Part shown: one piece after another, positions 1-8,385 of the stretch
Position numbering within the stretch: position 1 is the stretch's first letter
Layout: each line of letters opens with the position of its first letter
Assembly (NCBI GenBank): GCA_947649935.1
Contig: CANSTR010000013.1
Span: 1 to 46,929 of the forward strand
Length of the DNA: 46,929 nt
Direction of reading: 5' to 3'
DNA from: an uncultured Clostridia bacterium
GTDB taxonomy: Bacteria; Bacillota; Clostridia; TANB77; CAG-508
Program-made: the position numbers and the translations under genes
The notes under the pieces: generated by a model
The model's input: only the letters and a program-made list of their open reading frames with translations
Told to the model about the DNA's origin: nothing
The model's database searches: none

Positions 1-85
1 TGCATAAATTATATATTGATTTTTTGTTGCTATTATTTTTTGAATGGACAAATTTTCAAATATTTACAAAAACGGAAAAATATTA

Positions 86-115
86 TTGACAAAAGAACCA
101 AATTCATAATATAAT
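86..115 (+). promoter_or_regulatory. Promoter of glgP
   Basis: TTGACA at 86-91 and TATAAT at 110-115 are both perfect sigma-A boxes with an 18-base spacer. They lie 47 bases before the glgP start. A strong AAAGGAGG ribosome site follows at 147-154. Confidence 0.75.
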
Positions 116-162
116 AAGGAAAACAAAAGAGTATTAAAAAATTTACAAAGGAGGAATATATC

Positions 163-2724
163 ATGTATATATTCAACAAAATTACAGTCGTTCCACAACT
201 TCCAGATTCAATCAAAAGATTAAATGAAGTTGCCAATAATTTATGGTGGTCTTGGAACACAGAATTTTTAAGATTATTTCAAATGATTGATATGGATTTA
301 TGGGAGCAAACAAGAAATCCAATCAAATTTCTAAAATTAATCAGTCAAGAAAAAATTGAAGCAATTTCTAAAAATGAAGCCTTTTTAGAAGAATACAATA
401 AAATGGTGAGAAACTTCGATAGCTACATGAACAGCACAGATACGTGGTTTGATAAAAATTATCCAAACAATAAACAAGATTTAATTGCGTATTTTTCAGC
501 AGAATATGGATTAGATGAAACCATTCCAATTTACTCTGGTGGACTTGGTATTTTATCGGGTGACCATTTAAAATCAGCCAGTGATTTAGGTTTGCCGTTT
601 ATTGCGTGTGGTTTGTTGTACAAAAATGGCTATTTCCACCAAAAAATCAACGAATATGGCGAGCAATGTTCGGAATATCACAATATCGATTTATATAATT
701 TGCCAATCAATCCAGTCAAAAATGACGCTGACGAAGATGTCATTATCGACATGGACTTAGGCGACCGCAAAATTTATTTGAAATTATGGCAAGTCAATGT
801 CGGCAGAATTAAATTATATTTGATGGATTCTGACATTGAGCAAAATGATGAAGATTTAAGAAGTGTTACCATGACATTATATGGCGGGGACAAAGAAATG
901 CGTATTCGTCAAGAAATCGTGCTTGGTATGGCAGGTGTAAAAGCGCTTAAAGTGCTTGGCTATCAGCCAACTTTGTACCACATGAACGAAGGACATTCGT
1001 CTTTCTTGATTTTGGAATTAATCAAAAATATCATGAAAGAAAAACAAATTTCGTTTGAAATGGCAAGAGAAATGACAAGCGTGCAAACTGTTTTCACAAC
1101 GCATACGCCAGTTCCAGCAGGAAACGATATCTTTGACATTAACTTGGTAGACCGCTATTTCAAAAATTTGTGTGAAAAATTGGGCATTTCCAGAGAGCAA
1201 TTTTTGCGTTTGGGCATGAAAGAATGTTCAACTTTGGAGCCTGGCTTTAATATGGGAATTTTGGCATTAAAAGTGGCTGGCAAGAAAAATGGTGTCAGCA
1301 AGCTTCATGGCGAAGTTTCTAGAGAATTGTTTAGCGAAGTTTGGCCAGAAATTGCAGAAGACGAATCGCCAATTACGTATGTCACAAATGGCATTCATAC
1401 TTGTTCGTGGTTAGCACCAAAATTGAAAGAATTATACAATGAATATTTGCCAGCCTATTGGCAAGACAAAATTCAGCTAGATTCCACATGGGAAAAAATC
1501 GACGACATCCCAAATGAAAGATTGTGGGAAGTTCATGTGGAAAGAAAAAGAAAATTATTCAAACTTGTCAAACAAAATTTGTTGAAACGCTTTGAAAATA
1601 CAGAAGTTGGGTATGACAAAATCATGGAAATGGTCAACAGCTTAAATCCAGAAGCATTGACAATTGGGTTTGCAAGAAGATTTGCCACGTATAAAAGAGC
1701 CACTTTGATGTTCAAAGATATCAGCCGTTTGACACAGATTTTGAACAACGAAAAACAGCCTGTTCAAATCATTTTTGCAGGAAAAGCGCATCCACAAGAC
1801 AAAGAAGGACAAGACTTAATCAAATACATTCATGAAATGTCACTAATGCCACAATTTAAAGGAAAAATTTTCATTTTGGAAAATTACGATATTGCGATGT
1901 CGCGTTATTTAATCAGTGGCGTTGATGTGTGGCTAAATAATCCACGTAGACCAATGGAAGCGTCAGGAACCAGTGGTGAAAAAGCATCGGTTAATGGTGT
2001 GCTAAATTGCAGTATTCTAGATGGTTGGTGGGCAGAAGGCTATACAGGAAGCAATGGTTGGGCGATTGGAACAAATGCGACTTATCATTCCTATGAAGAA
2101 CAAGATAAAGCAGACAGCAACAGTTTTTACCACATTTTGGAAGACAAAATCGTTCCAATTTATTATAAAAAGAATGAAAAAGGCATTTCCAATGAATGGA
2201 TTCAATTGATGAAAAATTCGATTAAGACAACAGGTGGAAAGTATAGTACATCAAGAATGGTGGCTGATTACGTGAATGATTTATATATGCCATTATGCAA
2301 TCTAAATCGCAAGTATTTCCAAGACTTGGAAAACGTGGCATCTTTCGAGCAATGGAAACGCGATATTAAAATGAACTGGGACAAAATTTCGATTTCGCAA
2401 GATAAAAATGTGGATAATGAAAAATTTGTGGCAGGAAGCGAAGTAACGGTAAGATGCCAAGTTAAACTTGCCAATATTACAGAAGAAAACATAGAAGCAC
2501 AAGTTTATTTTGGGCAAATTAGAGAAAATGGAACGGTGAAAAATGTATTTACCCAAAGCATGAAAAAAGTTGGTGAGGATTTAGACCAACATATTTACTG
2601 GTATGAGGCAACCATAAAATTGGAAACCGGTGGCAATTTTGGGTACACATTCAGAGTGGTGCCAAAACATCACATGTTGCTTGACCAAGAGAATTTGAAT
2701 CTTGTGAAATGGATTGAGAAATAG
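163..2724 (+). CDS. glgP: Alpha-glucan (glycogen/maltodextrin) phosphorylase
   Basis: Cytosolic PLP enzyme that releases glucose-1-phosphate from alpha-1,4-glucans. The first ~100 residues form the DUF3417-type N-terminal domain (NNLWWSWN) found in the short phosphorylase family. The catalytic domain follows, with the active-site stretch EASGTSGEKASVNG near residue 605, whose Lys would carry the PLP, and DGWWAEGY just after it. At 853 residues it has the usual length of this family. The ATG is 8 bases after AAAGGAGG. The gene stands alone under its own promoter. A cytoplasmic alpha-amylase at 38589 could feed or share its substrate (inference). Confidence 0.95.
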   Translation: MYIFNKITVVPQLPDSIKRLNEVANNLWWSWNTEFLRLFQMIDMDLWEQTRNPIKFLKLISQEKIEAISKNEAFLEEYNKMVRNFDSYMNSTDTWFDKNYPNNKQDLIAYFSAEYGLDETIPIYSGGLGILSGDHLKSASDLGLPFIACGLLYKNGYFHQKINEYGEQCSEYHNIDLYNLPINPVKNDADEDVIIDMDLGDRKIYLKLWQVNVGRIKLYLMDSDIEQNDEDLRSVTMTLYGGDKEMRIRQEIVLGMAGVKALKVLGYQPTLYHMNEGHSSFLILELIKNIMKEKQISFEMAREMTSVQTVFTTHTPVPAGNDIFDINLVDRYFKNLCEKLGISREQFLRLGMKECSTLEPGFNMGILALKVAGKKNGVSKLHGEVSRELFSEVWPEIAEDESPITYVTNGIHTCSWLAPKLKELYNEYLPAYWQDKIQLDSTWEKIDDIPNERLWEVHVERKRKLFKLVKQNLLKRFENTEVGYDKIMEMVNSLNPEALTIGFARRFATYKRATLMFKDISRLTQILNNEKQPVQIIFAGKAHPQDKEGQDLIKYIHEMSLMPQFKGKIFILENYDIAMSRYLISGVDVWLNNPRRPMEASGTSGEKASVNGVLNCSILDGWWAEGYTGSNGWAIGTNATYHSYEEQDKADSNSFYHILEDKIVPIYYKKNEKGISNEWIQLMKNSIKTTGGKYSTSRMVADYVNDLYMPLCNLNRKYFQDLENVASFEQWKRDIKMNWDKISISQDKNVDNEKFVAGSEVTVRCQVKLANITEENIEAQVYFGQIRENGTVKNVFTQSMKKVGEDLDQHIYWYEATIKLETGGNFGYTFRVVPKHHMLLDQENLNLVKWIEK

Positions 2725-2750
2725 TAGCACATTTTAGAAGATTTGTCAAG

Positions 2751-2861
2751 TTGACATAAATTTAAAAATGTGGTATAATAAAAAGATAGGGGTTATTAAA
2801 AAATCTGAAGTTGTAAAATGAAAGTAGACACAAAGAAAGTGTGTGTTTACTTTCATTTTTT
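2751..2861 (+). ncRNA. Short promoter-terminator RNA unit, copy 1
   Basis: TTGACA (2751-2756), a 17-base spacer and TATAAT (2774-2779) form a perfect promoter just after glgP. The start would be near 2786, and no coding frame follows. A hairpin with arms ATGAAAGTA (2818-2826) and TACTTTCAT (2848-2856) and a T run ends the unit near 2861, so an RNA of about 75 bases is predicted. The promoter part repeats at 14200, 29617 and 46878; the 3' half here differs from the other copies. The hairpin may also terminate glgP. Confidence 0.5.
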
Positions 2862-2908
2862 GAATATTTTCTATTTCCGCATCTAATAATTGCTGAAGCA
2901 GGCACAAA

Positions 2909-2950
2909 AAATCCTTCCTTGCTATTTTTTATTTTATCACGGAAGGATTT
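2909..2950 (-). terminator. Terminator of the orotate-PRTase-like gene
   Basis: Arms ATCCTTCC (2911-2918) and GGAAGGAT (2941-2948) pair perfectly. On the minus strand a run of T follows the stem. It sits 56 bases past the stop of the minus-strand gene. Confidence 0.75.
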
Positions 2951-3005
2951 ATTACATTACTTTAAATGTCTATTTTTTATTGACAACTTCATGTTGCACT
3001 CTTTT

Positions 3006-3869
3006 TTATAAATTATAAGGATTTTGTTCTTTGCAAGCTTTTGCATATTTTGCTGTTTTTGGGTCTGAGGAATGAATGGCATTTTCTAAAAATTCAGGAT
3101 GTTCGATTAGGAACTGTTTCATACAGACATCTGGATTTTCTGTATATTGATGTAACATTTGCAATTGAGCCTCGTTGATAATTCCCAGTTCTTTTGCTTT
3201 TTCAAATAAGGTTTCATTTACTTGTAATAGAGATAAAGAGCGAATGCCAAGATTGCTTAATACTTGTCCAGCACCTTGTATTCTGTCAACGATAGCAACA
3301 CTTGTTGTGATGTTAGCGCCTAATGCTTTTGTGGCTGGAACCCAGAAACGTAAATAGCTAGAAGCAGTATTTAGTAAATCTGCGACGTGTAAAATTCGTT
3401 TTCCCGTTAATTTTTTGACAGGAGTTGATTCTTCAAAATCGCAGGTACTAACAATAGCTGTTAAATCTTTATAAAGCGTGATATGTGGTTTGCCAAGCAA
3501 ATAAGATGCCATGATGGAAAAGAACCAGTCACGTCTTTCACCACCAGAAATGTAGTCAAAGTTGGCTAGGTCGATTTTTGAGGTGATAAAATCTGTTAAA
3601 GTATCGATGACTGTTTTGTAAATTTCATTGGTTTCGTATTGTTTTTGAAGTTCTTCAAAAAGATTAGCTGGAATTAAATCTTTGGCTTCGGTTTCTAATT
3701 GAGCGTTTGCTAAATCAAGAAAATCTTGTGCTGCTTTTTGGCTACCATAAAGAAATTGTGTATTGATGAAATAAGGACCGATTTTTCCTGATGTATAGAT
3801 AAATGGTTTGTTTTCTTCGCATATTTTAAATGCGTCTGTTTGAAATAATAATGACATTAAATCGTTCAT
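3006..3869 (-). CDS. Orotate phosphoribosyltransferase-like protein
   Basis: Predicted PRTase-fold protein of 287 residues. The segment KRILHVADLLNTASSYLRF (about residues 155-173) sits where PyrE has its PRPP-binding loop, and the N-terminus (FKICEENKPFIYTSGKIGPY) resembles the start of PyrE. It is longer than ordinary PyrE (about 210 residues), with a helical insertion near residues 45-95 and a C-terminal extension. The PRPP loop lacks the classical acidic pair, so catalysis is uncertain and a regulatory role is possible. It is monocistronic with its own promoter and terminator. Other pyrimidine genes here (12820, 18569) are scattered. An AGGAGG lies 8-9 bases before ATG. Confidence 0.65.
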   Translation of the reverse strand: MNDLMSLLFQTDAFKICEENKPFIYTSGKIGPYFINTQFLYGSQKAAQDFLDLANAQLETEAKDLIPANLFEELQKQYETNEIYKTVIDTLTDFITSKIDLANFDYISGGERRDWFFSIMASYLLGKPHITLYKDLTAIVSTCDFEESTPVKKLTGKRILHVADLLNTASSYLRFWVPATKALGANITTSVAIVDRIQGAGQVLSNLGIRSLSLLQVNETLFEKAKELGIINEAQLQMLHQYTENPDVCMKQFLIEHPEFLENAIHSSDPKTAKYAKACKEQNPYNL

Positions 3870-3900
3870 AATTTTTCCTCCTATTTATGACATTATATTA

Positions 3901-3929
3901 AATATACTAGAAAAGTGATAGAAAGTCAA
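3901..3929 (-). promoter_or_regulatory. Promoter of the orotate-PRTase-like gene
   Basis: On the minus strand, TTGACT (3924-3929) and TATATT (3901-3906) have a 17-base spacer, 32 bases before the start codon. Confidence 0.6.
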
Positions 3930-3958
3930 TGTTTTGTGCAAAAAAGCCTGAAAAATTT

Positions 3959-4104
3959 GTAGGGGCGTCTATTAGTCGCCCACGACCACAAAGAATTTTT
4001 TATCATTTATATTAATTTTCAAAAATTATAAATTAGAGTTGTTTTCAATAATATTAAATATTAGAAATGCGTTTGTAGAACGGGCGATTGCTAATTGCCC
4101 CTAC
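3959..4104. repeat. Paired GTAGGGGCG hairpin repeat (MITE-like)
   Basis: The left arm (3959-3982) reads GTAGGGGCG then a small hairpin. The right arm (4081-4104) is the inverted form ending CCCCTAC. About 100 bases of AT-rich DNA lie between. No coding potential is seen. The same arrangement recurs at 14294, 19503, 22630 and 24580. It fills most of the gap between 3870 and 4304. Confidence 0.8.
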
Positions 4105-4206
4105 GGAGGGTGGTCAAATCGATTAGAACGTATTTTAGGGACTTCTACGTCGATGTGCCAAAAATCGACCAAGAGGCAAATTTTGTAATTATTTGTCTAA
4201 AAACTA

Positions 4207-4235
4207 TAGACAAATTGCAAAAATTTAGGTACAAT
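4207..4235 (+). promoter_or_regulatory. Probable promoter of the phosphodiester glycosidase gene
   Basis: TAGACA (4207-4212) and TACAAT (4230-4235) with a 17-base spacer, 70 bases before the start codon. Confidence 0.45.
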
Positions 4236-4304
4236 ATAATTATTGGGAATTGATAAATAAAAGGGATTTTACGATGGATTTGACTTGAAAGGATGAGATA
4301 AAAA

Positions 4305-5486
4305 ATGAGAATGAGTACAATAGATAAAGAAATTAGGGAAGAGAGATCAGAGCTCAAACGTGCTAGACGTGCCCGAAAAAACCAGAAAAAAACAAAGAAC
4401 AAAAAGAAAAAAGAATATGTTGGTTTAAAGCGATTTTTTACAACCATGTTTTTTCTAGGATCCATTGGAGTGATTGCTGGAATGACACTTTTGTATGGTC
4501 CTTGGGCTAATTTTCGCGAATGGCTTATCACCACTGCTATGACGACGATGACCCACCAATATTTTGCCACTTGGTTTTATGATGATGACGTCATTAATGA
4601 TGTGTTAGAGCGCAATAAGGTCGTTGAAATTAAGGAGGATACCAACACAGATGCGATTCATTTAGCAACTGGTCAAGCGACAGAATATGAAAATGAATAT
4701 GAAAAAGCAATTTTGGAGCGTGATCCGAATAATAATGACTACAAAATTATTGAAATTAACGAGAAGAAATTTTCAGGTTATTTAGTGGCTGTGTATGACC
4801 CAGCGAGAATTCGCACGGTTTGTACGAAAAATTTGGGTGTTTCAGGGCAATATTTAACCAAAATGTCAGAAGATAATGATGCTTTAATCGCTATCAATGG
4901 CGGTGGTTTCGATGACCCGAATTTTAGCAGTACAGGTGGTTCTCCGCTTGGTGTGACACTTTGCAATTGGGAATTTGCTTCGCAAGCGCCGTATAAGGCG
5001 AGTGGTGGAATCATTGGGTTTACGAGAGCCAATAAATTGATTTTGACATCAAAAGTAAGCAAGCAGGAGGCGAAGGCCAAGGATATTCGTGATGGCGTAA
5101 CTTTTGGCCCATTTTTGATTGTGAATGGCAAGAAATCGTCTGTTGTTGGAAATGGTGGTTGGGGAACAGCGCCACGAACCGCGATTGCACAGCGTACCGA
5201 TGGAATTGTGTTATTTTTAGTGGTCGATGGAAGAACCGCCTCACAACCAGGGGCTGATATGGATGATTTAATCAAGGTTTTATTAAAATATGGTGCCTAT
5301 AATGCAGCCAATTTAGACGGTGGAACGTCAAGTGTTTTGGTGGTGAATCATACGATTGTGAATGACCCAATTGATAGTTCTGGCGCGCATAAAACAAGAC
5401 CGATTGCGACTGGATTTATTTTAACAAAAGATGAAAGTGATGATGGAGATCATCGTGTTGTGGCTGATAAATTAGGAGAGGATTAG
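4305..5486 (+). CDS. Membrane-anchored phosphodiester glycosidase (NAGPA-domain) protein
   Basis: 393 residues. The first 45 are very basic, followed by one membrane segment at about residues 46-68 (FFTTMFFLGSIGVIAGMTLL), so the rest is probably outside the cell. Residues ~150-375 resemble the NAGPA (phosphodiester glycosidase) domain seen in exopolysaccharide-related proteins, with NGGGF, RTAIAQ and NLDGGTSS as typical motifs. It may trim phosphodiester-linked sugars on envelope polymers (family-based inference). It ends 4 bases before the EndoQ-like gene, which suggests one transcript. Confidence 0.8.
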   Translation: MRMSTIDKEIREERSELKRARRARKNQKKTKNKKKKEYVGLKRFFTTMFFLGSIGVIAGMTLLYGPWANFREWLITTAMTTMTHQYFATWFYDDDVINDVLERNKVVEIKEDTNTDAIHLATGQATEYENEYEKAILERDPNNNDYKIIEINEKKFSGYLVAVYDPARIRTVCTKNLGVSGQYLTKMSEDNDALIAINGGGFDDPNFSSTGGSPLGVTLCNWEFASQAPYKASGGIIGFTRANKLILTSKVSKQEAKAKDIRDGVTFGPFLIVNGKKSSVVGNGGWGTAPRTAIAQRTDGIVLFLVVDGRTASQPGADMDDLIKVLLKYGAYNAANLDGGTSSVLVVNHTIVNDPIDSSGAHKTRPIATGFILTKDESDDGDHRVVADKLGED

Positions 5487-5490
5487 GAAA

Positions 5491-6679
5491 ATGGTTGAGA
5501 TATTTGCGGATTTGCATGTACATATTGGAAGAAGTGAACAAGGAAAGCCGATTAAAATAACGGGCGCGAGGAGTTTGAATTTTGCCAATATTGCCAAAGA
5601 ATGTGTAGACAAGAAGGGCATTCACATGGTGGGAATCATTGATTGTGCGTCTCCCTACGTGATTGAAGATATTGAGCAATTTTTGAAGACGGGAGAAGCG
5701 ATTGAGATTCCGCAAGGTGGGATTTTGTATCGAAATAAGGTTTGCATTATTTTGGGGAGTGAGATTGAAACGGCGGAAGTAAATGACGAAGGTGGAACGG
5801 GAAGTGCGCATAATTTGTGCTATTTTCCGACGTTAAAAGACATCAAAGCGTTTTCGAATGAGATGTCACATCATATCAAAAATATCACGCTTAGCTCGCA
5901 AAGAGCAGATATTTCGGCATATGAATTGTTAGATATTGTCGAAAAGTACCATGGAATTTTGGTGCCAGCGCATTGTTTTACGCCACATAAAAGTTTTTAT
6001 GGAAATTGTACGTCTTCTTTAAAACGTATTTTTCAGGAAAAGTATGATCGAATTTTAGCCATTGAGTTGGGACTAAGTTCCGATACTTTTTTGGCTGACC
6101 AAATTTCGGAATTGGAAACAAAAACGTTTTTGACGAATTCAGATGCGCATTCGCTTCCTAGAATTGCGCGAGAATACAACAAAATGTTGGTGAATACGAT
6201 TGGATTTGCAGATTTTGTAAAAGCTTTGAAAAACGAAGATGGTTGCAAAATTTTGGCAAATTATGGGCTGGACCCAAAGCTTGGCAAATATCATCGTACG
6301 TATTGCGAAGTGTGTGATAAAAGAATCGATGGAACTGCGCCAGTTACGAAATGCGATACATGTGAGAGTAAAAATATTACCATGGGCGTTTTTGACAGAA
6401 TTGAGATGATTAAAGATAAGAAAGAAGCGAAAAGTCCGGCGTTTCGACCAGAATATGTTTACCAAATTCCGCTCACTTTTATTCCTGGTTTGGGCAGTCG
6501 AACGATAGATAAAATGTTAAATCATTTTGAAACAGAAATGATGATTTTGCATAGAGTTTCAAAAGATGATGTGGAGGCTGTTGTCGGGGAAAAAATTGCA
6601 ACTAAAATTATCGAAGCACGTGAAGGAAAAATGCATATTACCGCCGGTGGAGGACGGAGTTTACGGAAAAGTAGAATAA
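5491..6679 (+). CDS. Endonuclease Q-like PHP-domain protein, +1 recoded at CGG near its end
   Basis: The PHP metal-binding fold starts at FADLHVHIGRS (residues ~4-14). A zinc-ribbon-like CEVC...CDTC lies near residues 272-290, then helix-hairpin-helix-like sequence (FIPGLGSRTIDKML). This is the order of EndoQ-type enzymes that cut at deaminated bases. Codon 389 (6655) is CGG. Read straight, the protein ends RSLRKSRIN at 6684. Shifting +1 at CGG gives TAGGGGVYGKVE and TAA at 6677-6679. To my knowledge this Gly-rich GGGGxYG tail is typical of the family, so I prefer the recoded end (395 residues). It follows the gene at 4305 by 4 bases. Confidence 0.8.
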
Positions 6680-6729
6680 ATTGAAAAAGAGATGAATACA
6701 TATTTTATGGAGGAGCGACAAAAGAAGAT

Positions 6730-7348
6730 ATGGGAAATAAAAATGTATTCATGAATTATGTAAAAGAAAATAAAAAAATATTATTATTTTTATGTTTATT
6801 GTTTATGACACGGAATGATGTTGGGAATCACTTTTATCAATCATGCAAAGGAAAATGAGATGCAAGAAATATGCTCTTATGTAAATTCTTTGAAAAATAA
6901 CATAAAAGTTTCCGAACAGATTAATCGTACGGTTATTTTAAAACAAAGTTTGAAACAAAATATTGGCTCAGTATTGATGATTTGGCTTTTAGGCTGCACA
7001 TTATTGGGAAGTTTTTTGATTTATGGAGTAGTTGTTTATAAAGGCTTTTCGCTTGGTTACACGGCTTCTGCTATTTTAGCAACTTTAGGAACAAAGTCAG
7101 GGACTATTTTTGTCATTTCTTCGTTGCTTTTGCAGAATTTAGTTTTCTTACCGGCAATTTTTATGTTATCTGCTAGTGGCATAAAATTGTATCGAAATTT
7201 ACGTCAAAATAAATATGTAAACATGAAATTTGAATTCATTAGACATTTGCTTGTAATGCTTGCTACGCTTGTAGTATCAATAGTTGCTAGTTTTATTGAA
7301 ATCTACTTTTCAACAAATTTTTTACTTTTTTTTAAAGATTTTTTGTAA
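6730..7348 (+). CDS. spoIIM: Stage II sporulation protein M, +1 recoded at CGG
   Basis: Integral membrane protein. The family acts with SpoIID and SpoIIP in engulfment during sporulation. The first 27 codons from ATG 6730 (NYVKENKKILLFLCLLFMT) lead into CGG at 6811. In the +1 frame the protein goes on GMMLGITFINHAKENEM and then normal SpoIIM sequence with several membrane helices. Skipping C6811 gives 205 residues, the family's normal size. Starting at 6815 instead would remove the first helix. GGAGGAG at 6709-6715 lies 14 bases upstream, a little far. The neighbour is xerD, as in other spore formers. Confidence 0.8.
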
Positions 7349-7354
7349 AAACTC

Positions 7355-7383
7355 TTTACATTTGGCGAAAAATTTGATATAAC
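7355..7383 (+). promoter_or_regulatory. Promoter of xerD
   Basis: TTTACA (7355-7360) and TATAAC (7378-7383), spacer 17, 42 bases before the start. Confidence 0.55.
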
Positions 7384-7425
7384 ATAGGTGTCTTATGTAA
7401 ATTATGGAAGGAATGGTTATTAAGA

Positions 7426-8307
7426 ATGGATAAACAAATCAAACTTTTTTTAGATTTTTTACAATATGATAAAAAATTATCAAGCAATACGCTACAATCA
7501 TACAAAAGAGATATTTTACAATATCAAGCTTACATAGACAAAAATAAGTTAAATTATTTGAAAATGGAACAAAAAGACATGAATGATTATTTGAAAAGCA
7601 TGGCAAAAGCAAATAAAAAGACATCGACGATTTCTAGAAATTTGGCAACAATTCGTGCTTTTTACCAATTTTTGTTGCGTGAGAAAAAAGTGAAAAGAGA
7701 TCCGACAGAAGGAATTCATTCGGAAAAAGTGGAGAAAAAAATTCCAGCTGTTTTGACGGCAAAAGAAGTGGAATTATTATTAGAGCAACCAAAAAATGTT
7801 GACTTAAAAGGAATTCGTGATAAGGCAATGCTAGAATTTGCATATGCTACGGGAATGAGGGTAACGGAAATTATTTCGTTGGATGTAGAAGATGTCAATG
7901 TAGAAGAATGCTACGTTACTTGCAATAAAGGAGCAAAGAAAAGAACGATTCCATTGGGCTCGATTTCGCTAAAAGCGTTGGTGGAATATATGGAAAAGGC
8001 ACGACCTGTTATGCTAAAAGATGAGCACAATCCAGCACTTTTTGTAAATGTGAATGGCAAAAGATTGACCCGTCAAGGTTTTTGGAAAATTGTAAAATTT
8101 TACAAAGAGCAGGCGCATATTACCAAAGAAATTACGCCACATGTTTTAAGACATTCATTTGCAACGCATTTGTTGCGTAATGGTGCAGATTTGAAGTCAA
8201 TTCAAGCCATGCTTGGACATTCGGATATTTCTTCAACACAAGTATATATGCAATTCAAAAATGAGAATTTGCAGGACATTTATAATAAAGCACATCCACG
8301 TGCGTAA
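7426..8307 (+). CDS. xerD: Site-specific tyrosine recombinase XerD
   Basis: 293 residues, the normal length. An N-terminal SAM-like core-binding domain (residues ~1-85) is followed by the catalytic domain. The active-site residues are visible: Arg in ATGMRVTEI (~148), HxxR in HVLRHSFATHLL (~245), His in LGHSD (~268) and the Tyr nucleophile in STQVYMQF (~278). With XerC it would resolve chromosome dimers at dif. No dif-like site or integron feature is seen beside it, so it looks like the housekeeping copy. It has its own promoter and follows spoIIM. Confidence 0.92.
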   Translation: MDKQIKLFLDFLQYDKKLSSNTLQSYKRDILQYQAYIDKNKLNYLKMEQKDMNDYLKSMAKANKKTSTISRNLATIRAFYQFLLREKKVKRDPTEGIHSEKVEKKIPAVLTAKEVELLLEQPKNVDLKGIRDKAMLEFAYATGMRVTEIISLDVEDVNVEECYVTCNKGAKKRTIPLGSISLKALVEYMEKARPVMLKDEHNPALFVNVNGKRLTRQGFWKIVKFYKEQAHITKEITPHVLRHSFATHLLRNGADLKSIQAMLGHSDISSTQVYMQFKNENLQDIYNKAHPRA

Positions 8308-8332
8308 TTGAAAAATAATTGTCATAATTTGC

Positions 8333-8384
8333 AATCTCCTTACATAAAATATGAGTAATGATATTTTATAGAAGGAGATTTTTT
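8333..8384 (+). promoter_or_regulatory. Terminator-like hairpin that contains the asnB ribosome site
   Basis: AATCTCCTT (8333-8341) pairs perfectly with AAGGAGATT (8372-8380). After a 2x2 internal loop, ATAAAATAT (8344-8352) pairs with ATATTTTAT (8361-8369) around an 8-base loop. The 3' arm is the asnB Shine-Dalgarno and runs into seven T just before the ATG at 8386. It can be a terminator for xerD, a translation block for asnB, or both. Confidence 0.7.
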
Positions 8385-8385
8385 T

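Noticed and set aside
2722..2756. Divergent promoter from the TGTCAA half of the palindrome at the short RNA units
   Set aside because: Copy 1 has a passable -10 (TACTAT) on the minus strand, but copies 2 and 3 do not.
6815..7348. spoIIM starting at ATG 6815
   Set aside because: No ribosome site there, and the conserved N-terminal helix would be lost.
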